Source: Paractinoplanes lichenicola (GTDB lineage: Bacteria > Actinomycetota > Actinomycetes > Mycobacteriales > Micromonosporaceae). Taken from it: a stretch of DNA of 64,000 bases. Shown here piece by piece: positions 59,084 through 64,000 of this stretch. Made by a program: the position numbers and the translations under genes. The stretch lies in the NCBI RefSeq assembly GCF_016785085.1, contig NZ_JAENHO010000006.1, positions 186,001 to 250,000 on the forward strand, written 5' to 3'. The notes below the pieces were generated by a model. That model saw only the letters and a list, made by a program, of their open reading frames with translations, made no database searches and was not told the DNA's origin. Each line of letters starts with the position of its first letter. Positions within the stretch are counted from its first letter, which is position 1.

Positions 59084-60576
59084 CCACCGCGATCCTGGCC
59101 CGGCTGCAGGTCACCGACCCGGAGCGGTGGCGTGCGCTGGCCCTGTCGTGGCGGCGCTGGGCCGAGCTGGCCGGTCATCTGCTCGACGAGCTGGTCCCCC
59201 GCCTGGCCGCCCTGCCCGCGGTGTGGCGCGGCACCGCGGCCACCGCCGCCGCCCGCCGCCTGGAGGAGCTGCGCCTCCGGCTGGTCCTGTTCCGGCTGCA
59301 CTGCTGGCGGGCCGACCAGACGGCCGGCGAGTTCGCCGCCGCCCTGATCCGGGCCAAGGCATTGCTGCCGAGCGCCCCCGCCGCCGGCACCCGGACGCAG
59401 GGCCCACCCGGCGGCGAACCGGCCGCGGCGCTTGCCCTGGCGGCGGGGGCCGACGCCGAGGCCGCCCGGCGACTACGAGACCTGGCCGCGGCGATCAGCT
59501 CCCCCGCCGCGCCGCCTCAATCCGGCTCCGCCCGACCCGACTGCGCCTCCTCTCCCGCCGAAGTGCGGCGCTGGTGGGCCGAGATTCCGCCCGAGCAGCG
59601 GAACTGGCTGCTGGCGACCGAGGCGTCCTGGCTGGCCCGGCTCGACGGCCTGCCGGCGGCCGACCGCGACATCGCCAACCGCCTCCTGCTCGACGACCGG
59701 CTGGCCGAGCTCGACCGGGCGATCGCCAAGACCGCCGGGCGGGAGCGCAACCGGCTGCGCGAGGTCCGCAACGGGCTGTTCGCTCTCGACCATCGGCTCG
59801 CCGACGATTCCGGGCCGCGGGCTTATCTCTTACAGCTCGACGTCGGTGGTGAGGGCCGAGCCGTGGTGGCCCTGGGCGATCCCGACCGGGCCGACAACGT
59901 GCTCACCCACGTGCCCGGGATGACGGCCGGGCTGGCCTCTTTCGGCGGGGAGCTGACCCGGGCCGAGCGCGTCGCCGTGCGGGCCGCCGAGGTCGACCCG
60001 GCCGTCGCGACCAGCGCCGTCATGTGGCTCGACTACGACGCGCCCGACTTCGTCGACGAGGCGGCGAGCGCCCGGCAGGCCGCGGCCGGAGCGCCGGCGC
60101 TGCGGCACTTCCAGGAGGGTCTGCGGGCCGCGCACGAGGGTCCGCCGGGCCGGCAGGTGGTGCTCGGGCACAGCTATGGCTCGTTGCTGGTGGGCCGGGC
60201 CGCCGCCGTGGACGGTCTCGAGGCGGACAGCGTGGTCTTCGTCGGCTCGCCTGGTGTCGGCGTCGACTCGGCTCGTGACCTGCGGGTGCCGCCGGGCCAG
60301 GTCTGGTCGAGCACGGCCCGCGACGACGTCATCCAGTACGCCGCGGTCTCCCCCGCGAGCCTGGTCCGTGATCTGGGCACGATGCCCGGCCTGGGCCCGC
60401 TGCCGGCCTTCGGCCTGCCCGAGCGCGACCTGTGGTTCGGCCACAACCCGAGCGACCCGGCCTTCGGCGCCCACGTCTTCACCAGCGCGCCCGGCGGGGG
60501 TCACATCGGCTACTGGGAGCCCGGTTCCCCGTCCCTCGAGGCGCTGACCTCGATCACCCTGGGGACGGCCCGATGA
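59080..60576 (+). CDS. DUF1023 alpha/beta hydrolase
   Basis: 498 residues. The helical N-terminal half (about 1-140) is WXG100-like in composition. The C-terminal alpha/beta hydrolase domain has the nucleophile in VLGHSYGSLLVGRAA and the acid/His region VFVGSPGVGVDSA and GGGHIGYWEPGS. In this family the gene commonly follows a small secreted helical protein, suggesting a secretion-linked esterase or toxin-like role (inference). Coupled by a four-base overlap to the EspC-like gene. Confidence 0.85.
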   Translation: MTTAILARLQVTDPERWRALALSWRRWAELAGHLLDELVPRLAALPAVWRGTAATAAARRLEELRLRLVLFRLHCWRADQTAGEFAAALIRAKALLPSAPAAGTRTQGPPGGEPAAALALAAGADAEAARRLRDLAAAISSPAAPPQSGSARPDCASSPAEVRRWWAEIPPEQRNWLLATEASWLARLDGLPAADRDIANRLLLDDRLAELDRAIAKTAGRERNRLREVRNGLFALDHRLADDSGPRAYLLQLDVGGEGRAVVALGDPDRADNVLTHVPGMTAGLASFGGELTRAERVAVRAAEVDPAVATSAVMWLDYDAPDFVDEAASARQAAAGAPALRHFQEGLRAAHEGPPGRQVVLGHSYGSLLVGRAAAVDGLEADSVVFVGSPGVGVDSARDLRVPPGQVWSSTARDDVIQYAAVSPASLVRDLGTMPGLGPLPAFGLPERDLWFGHNPSDPAFGAHVFTSAPGGGHIGYWEPGSPSLEALTSITLGTAR

Positions 60577-60581
60577 GAACG

Positions 60582-60613
60582 CGTACGGCCGCCACCACGG
60601 TGACGGCCGTACG
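60582..60613. terminator. Bidirectional terminator between the DUF1023 gene and glmS
   Basis: CGTACGGCCG (60582-60591) and CGGCCGTACG (60604-60613) pair perfectly, with an inner CACC/GGTG helix, between convergent genes. Confidence 0.85.
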
Positions 60614-60623
60614 GGAAGGCGGT

Positions 60624-62507
60624 TTATTCGACGGTGACGGACTTGGCCAGGTTGCGGGGCTGGTCGACGTCGTGCCCGCGGGCCGCGGCGATCTCGCACG
60701 CGAGCACCTGCAGCGGCACCGTGGTCATCAGCGGGGCCAGCAGGGTCGGGGTGGCCGGCACCGGGATCAGGTGGTCGGCGAAGGCGCGGACGTCCTCGTC
60801 GCCCTCCTCGGCGATCACGATCGTGCGGGCCCCGCGGGCGCGGACCTCCTGGATGTTGGAGACGACCTTGTCGCGCATCACGCCGCGACCGGCCGGCGAG
60901 GGCACCACGCAGACCACCGGCGTGCCCTCGTCGATCAGGGCGATCGGGCCGTGCTTGAGCTCACCGGCGGCGAAACCCTCGGCGTGCATGTAGGCGAGCT
61001 CTTTGAGCTTGAGCGCGCCCTCCAGGGCCACCGGGTAGCCGACGTGCCGGCCGATGAACAGCACCGTGGAGGCGGTCTTGAGGTCGCGGGCGAGCTCGCG
61101 CACCTCCTCCATCCGGCCCAGCAGCGTGCGCAGGCTGTCCGGCGTCTGCTGCAGCTTCTCGACCACGGCGGCGACCTCGTCGGCGTACATGACGCCGCGG
61201 ATCTGGGCCAGGTGCAGCCCGATCAGATAGCAGGCGACCAGCTGGGTCAGGAACGCCTTGGTCGACGCCACCGCGATCTCGGGGCCGCCATGCGTGTAGA
61301 GCACCGCGTCCGACTCGCGCGGGATCGTCGAGCCGTTCGTGTTGCAGATGGCCAGCACGCGGGCCTTCTGCTCCTTGGCGTGGCGCAGCGCCATCAGCGT
61401 GTCCATCGACTCGCCGGACTGGCTGATCGCGACCACCAGCGTCGAGCGGTCGAGAATCGGGTCGCGATAGCGGAACTCGCTGGCCAGCTCGACCTCGCAC
61501 GGGATGCGCACCCAGTGCTCGATGGCGTACTTGGCGACCATGCCCGCGTGGTAGGAGGTGCCGCAGGCCACGATGAAGATCTTGTCGACGTCGCGCAGGT
61601 CCTGGTCGGTCAGGCGCACCTCGTCGAGCACGATCTCGCCGCGCTCGGAGAGGCGGCCGAGCAGGGTGTCGGCGATCGCCTGGGGCTGCTCGGCGATCTC
61701 CTTGAGCATGAAGTAGTCGTGACCGCCCTTCTCGGCGGCCGAGGCGTCCCAGCTGACGTGGTATTCCTTGCCCTCCTGGGGCGAGCCGTCGAAGCCGGTG
61801 ATCTCGATGCCGGCCGGGGTGATCAGGACGACCTGGTCCTGGCCCAGCTCGACCGCCTCGCGGGTGTGCTCGATGAACGCGGAGACGTCGCTGGCCAGGA
61901 AGTTCTCCCCCTCGCCACGCCCCACGACCAGCGGCGAGTTGCGCCGGGCGGCGACGACCGCGTCGGGCACCTCGACGTCGATGGCGAGCAGCGTAAACGC
62001 GCCCTCGAGCCGGCGCACCGTGCGGCGCATGCCCTCGGCCAGCAGCTGCGGGCCCTCGGCGTGGCCGGACTCGCGGAGCTGGCGCACCTCGGCCGCGAGC
62101 AGGTGGGCGGCGCACTCGGTGTCGGTGTCGCTGGCGAACTCGACGCCGGTCGCCTCGAGCTCGGCGCGCAGCCGGGCGAAGTTCTCAATGATGCCGTTGT
62201 GGATGACCGCGACCCGGCCGTCCTGCGAGACGTGCGGGTGGGCGTTGCGGTCGGTCGGGCCGCCGTGCGTCGCCCAGCGGGTGTGCCCGATGCCGGTGAG
62301 CCCGGCCGCGATCCGCGCGTCGTCGGCCTCGGCCAGTTGCTTCTCCAGGTTGGCCAGCTTGCCGGCCTTCTTCTCGGTCAGAACGGCGCCGTTGTCCACG
62401 ACAGCCACACCGGCGGAGTCGTATCCGCGGTATTCCAGCCTGCGCAGTCCGTCAAGAACGATGCTGAGCGCCGGACGACCGCCGACGTACCCCACGATGC
62501 CACACAT
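60624..62507 (-). CDS. glmS: Glutamine-fructose-6-phosphate aminotransferase (isomerising)
   Basis: Makes glucosamine-6-phosphate, the entry to UDP-GlcNAc and cell wall synthesis. The N-terminal Ntn glutaminase begins MCGIVGYVGGRP with the nucleophile Cys exposed after Met removal, followed by RRLEYRGYDSAG and HTRWATHGGPT. Two SIS domains follow (CGTSYHAGMVAKY, SQSGESMDTLMAL) and the C-terminus ends LAKSVTVE. 627 residues. The start at 62507 is fixed by the catalytic Cys2. No ribosome site; probably leaderless. No glmS ribozyme is present or possible upstream. Confidence 0.97.
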   Translation of the reverse strand: MCGIVGYVGGRPALSIVLDGLRRLEYRGYDSAGVAVVDNGAVLTEKKAGKLANLEKQLAEADDARIAAGLTGIGHTRWATHGGPTDRNAHPHVSQDGRVAVIHNGIIENFARLRAELEATGVEFASDTDTECAAHLLAAEVRQLRESGHAEGPQLLAEGMRRTVRRLEGAFTLLAIDVEVPDAVVAARRNSPLVVGRGEGENFLASDVSAFIEHTREAVELGQDQVVLITPAGIEITGFDGSPQEGKEYHVSWDASAAEKGGHDYFMLKEIAEQPQAIADTLLGRLSERGEIVLDEVRLTDQDLRDVDKIFIVACGTSYHAGMVAKYAIEHWVRIPCEVELASEFRYRDPILDRSTLVVAISQSGESMDTLMALRHAKEQKARVLAICNTNGSTIPRESDAVLYTHGGPEIAVASTKAFLTQLVACYLIGLHLAQIRGVMYADEVAAVVEKLQQTPDSLRTLLGRMEEVRELARDLKTASTVLFIGRHVGYPVALEGALKLKELAYMHAEGFAAGELKHGPIALIDEGTPVVCVVPSPAGRGVMRDKVVSNIQEVRARGARTIVIAEEGDEDVRAFADHLIPVPATPTLLAPLMTTVPLQVLACEIAAARGHDVDQPRNLAKSVTVE

Positions 62508-62513
62508 GGCCGT

Positions 62514-62542
62514 GACTCTAGCGGACTTCCGCTCACCCGTCA
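62514..62542 (-). promoter_or_regulatory. Leaderless promoter of glmS
   Basis: On the minus strand ATGACG, a 17-base spacer and TAGAGT (62519-62514) precede the ATG by seven bases. Confidence 0.55.
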
Positions 62543-62677
62543 TGCGCGAGAAGCACCCTTTCGAGCACACCGTCTGCGCAAAACAGGCCGAACGGCCGAC
62601 CGGGCCATCCCACGGCTGGCGCCGTTGGCGTACCGTCGGCTACCGCGCCACAACAGCGCGCACGCACCGGGAGAAAC

Positions 62678-63463
62678 ATGAGCAATCAGCCGGACAATCG
62701 GCAGCCGGACGGCACTACTGAGCCCTTCGTGCCCCAGCAGCCCGCCCCGCCGACGTTCCAACCCGGGTACGCGTCGTTGCCGCAGCCGCCCAACCCCGAC
62801 TACCCGCCGACGTCGGAGTTCCCGGCCGCGCCGACCGAGCAGTATCGGGTGCAGTCCTACGAGCCGCCGCCCGGTTACGGTCCCCCGCCGGGTTATGGCC
62901 CGCCACCCGGTTACGGCCCGCCGCCCGGCTATCAGCAACCGCCCCGGCCGCCGCGCAAGAGCAAGACGCCGATGGTGCTGCTCGTGCTGGCGGTTACCCT
63001 CCTGCTCTGCGGCGGCGTGGCCACGGCGGGCGTGATGTTCGTGCGCAACGTGCGGGACAAGGCCGAGGAGGCGCTGCCCGAGCTGCCGCAGCTGCCCACG
63101 GCCGCCCCCGAGATCCCCGACCTGCCCACCGAGCTGCCGAGCCTGCCGGGCAACGCGCCCGACGTGACCGGCCGCAAGATCAAGGTGACGTACGAGGTGA
63201 GCGGCGAGGGCCAGGCGTCCCAGATCCTGTACGTGGCGAAGCTCGGCGAGTCACCCAAGCGGCTGCAGAACGTCGACCTGCCGTGGACGTTCACGACCGA
63301 GATGGACACCCCGGCGCTCGTCTCGGTGGTCGCCATGCGGATCGACACGTCGGCGGGCACGATCAAGTGCCGGGCCCTGGTCGACGGGGCCGAGGTGAAG
63401 GAACGCACGTCCACCTCGTCCACCGTCGCCACCGCGTCGTGCACGCATTTCGCCATCGAGTGA
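62678..63463 (+). CDS. MmpS-like membrane protein with Pro/Gly/Tyr-rich N-terminus
   Basis: 261 residues. A disordered Pro-rich N-terminus has four PPGYGPP repeats (about 68-87), then one membrane helix (about 99-120), a Glu/Pro/Leu linker, and a C-terminal beta domain (KVTYEVSGEGQASQILYVAK, VDLPWTFTTEMDTPALVSVVA, IKCRALVDGAEVKE, ASC) resembling the extracytoplasmic domain of mycobacterial MmpS proteins. No MmpL partner is nearby. The two Cys residues probably form a disulfide. Followed 12 bases later by the aminotransferase gene. Confidence 0.78.
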   Translation: MSNQPDNRQPDGTTEPFVPQQPAPPTFQPGYASLPQPPNPDYPPTSEFPAAPTEQYRVQSYEPPPGYGPPPGYGPPPGYGPPPGYQQPPRPPRKSKTPMVLLVLAVTLLLCGGVATAGVMFVRNVRDKAEEALPELPQLPTAAPEIPDLPTELPSLPGNAPDVTGRKIKVTYEVSGEGQASQILYVAKLGESPKRLQNVDLPWTFTTEMDTPALVSVVAMRIDTSAGTIKCRALVDGAEVKERTSTSSTVATASCTHFAIE

Positions 63464-63475
63464 CGAAGGTTCAAT

Positions 63476-64000
63476 GTGACGAGTGATCCCCTGGTCGAAC
63501 GGATGCGCCCGTTCGGCACCACGATCTTCAGCGAGATGTCGGCCCTGGCCGTCCGCACCGGCTCGATCAACCTGGGTCAGGGCTTCCCCGACACCGACGG
63601 CCCGGCCGAGATGCTCGACGCCGCCGCCCGGGCCCTGCGCGAGGGGGCCAACCAGTATCCGCCGCTGCCCGGCATCCCCGCCCTGCGCACCGCCATCGCC
63701 GAGCACGAGCGGCGCTTCTGGGCCCTGCCCCGCGATCCCGGCACCGAGGTGGTCGTGACGGCGGGCGCGACCGAGGCGATCGCGGCCGCGATCCTGGGGC
63801 TGTGCGAGCGCGGCGACGAGGTCGTCACGTTCGAGCCCTACTACGACTCGTACGCGGCCTCGATCACGCTGGCCGGCGCCGTCCGGCGGCCCGTCACGCT
63901 GCGCCCCGGCCCCGACGGGCGATACACGTTCGACGAGGGTGAGCTGCGTGCCGCGTTCGGCCCGCGCACCCGCCTGGTGCTGCTCAACTCGCCGCACAAC
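63476..64000 (+). CDS. PLP-dependent aminotransferase class I/II (3' end beyond the window)
   Basis: GTG start at 63476; 175 codons are visible and the frame is open at the window edge. RMRPFGTTIFSEMSALAVRTGSINLGQGFPDTDGP, QYPPLPGIPALRTAIAEHE, VVVTAGATEAIAAAILGLCERGDEVVTFEPYYDSY and VLLNSPHN (seen in parts) match the fold-type I aminotransferases that include N-succinyldiaminopimelate aminotransferase DapC and kynurenine/methionine aminotransferases. The PLP lysine lies outside the window, so substrate cannot be assigned. Confidence 0.9.
   Translation, partial: MTSDPLVERMRPFGTTIFSEMSALAVRTGSINLGQGFPDTDGPAEMLDAAARALREGANQYPPLPGIPALRTAIAEHERRFWALPRDPGTEVVVTAGATEAIAAAILGLCERGDEVVTFEPYYDSYAASITLAGAVRRPVTLRPGPDGRYTFDEGELRAAFGPRTRLVLLNSPHN

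Noticed and set aside
60624..62560. glmS ribozyme upstream of glmS
   Set aside because: The promoter lies directly on the start codon, leaving no 5' leader for a ribozyme.

Overview
The window is chromosomal DNA from a high-GC actinomycete. Codons are strongly G/C-ending, GTG starts are common, and several promoters sit directly on start codons so that the mRNA would be leaderless. A linked bldM-type regulator and whiD-type WhiB protein mark a sporulating or mycelial lineage. A Micromonosporaceae member such as Actinoplanes is my best guess, but this is inference. The order M23 peptidase, pcrA, guaA, guaB3, guaB, bldM, whiD, groES-groEL, tsaD-rimI-tsaB-tsaE, alr, acpS, glmS resembles the central Streptomyces chromosome, so most of this is conserved core interspersed with lineage-specific insertions.

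Left third (1-23.4 kb): M23 peptidase; PcrA helicase; secreted 5'-nucleotidase; an attenuator-like leader peptide with Phe-Phe-Tyr codons ahead of a chorismate mutase; a frameshifted NACHT NTPase directly behind a five-gene oligopeptide ABC operon; a LuxR response regulator and PspC-type histidine kinase divergent from a PspC/LiaF-like membrane protein (probable envelope-stress module); phosphatidylserine decarboxylase and phosphatidylserine synthase split by a HEAT-repeat gene; two tandem double-NUDIX proteins; and a small PspC protein.

Middle (23.4-44.3 kb): guaA behind two subtilases; an LCP-family protein; a lipoprotein M1 peptidase; guaB3 and guaB; a DUF5319 protein; the divergent bldM/whiD regulators; a membrane-anchored sulfite-oxidase-type molybdoprotein; a ROK regulator with a xylose-type ABC importer; a YbaK deacylase; and a methyltransferase with a THUMP-like tail.

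Right third (44.3-64 kb): the groES-groEL heat-shock operon with two CIRCE operators bracketing its promoter and a histidine-tailed GroEL, followed by a G-rich degenerate tandem repeat array. Then comes a long, tightly packed minus-strand run: acpS, nnrD, alr, an alpha/beta hydrolase, tsaE, ung, tsaB, rimI, tsaD, a small ABM-like protein and an asymmetric heterodimeric ABC exporter. After that come a pair of inverted DnaA-box-like sites, an EspC-like/DUF1023 hydrolase pair, glmS with a leaderless promoter, an MmpS-like protein and the start of a PLP aminotransferase cut by the window edge.

No tRNA, rRNA, CRISPR array, insertion sequence or prophage was recognised. The most unusual items are the Phe/Tyr attenuator, the repeat array behind groEL, the wholly degenerate ATP site of the exporter, the DnaA-box pair, the degenerate BldM receiver and the broken NACHT gene.
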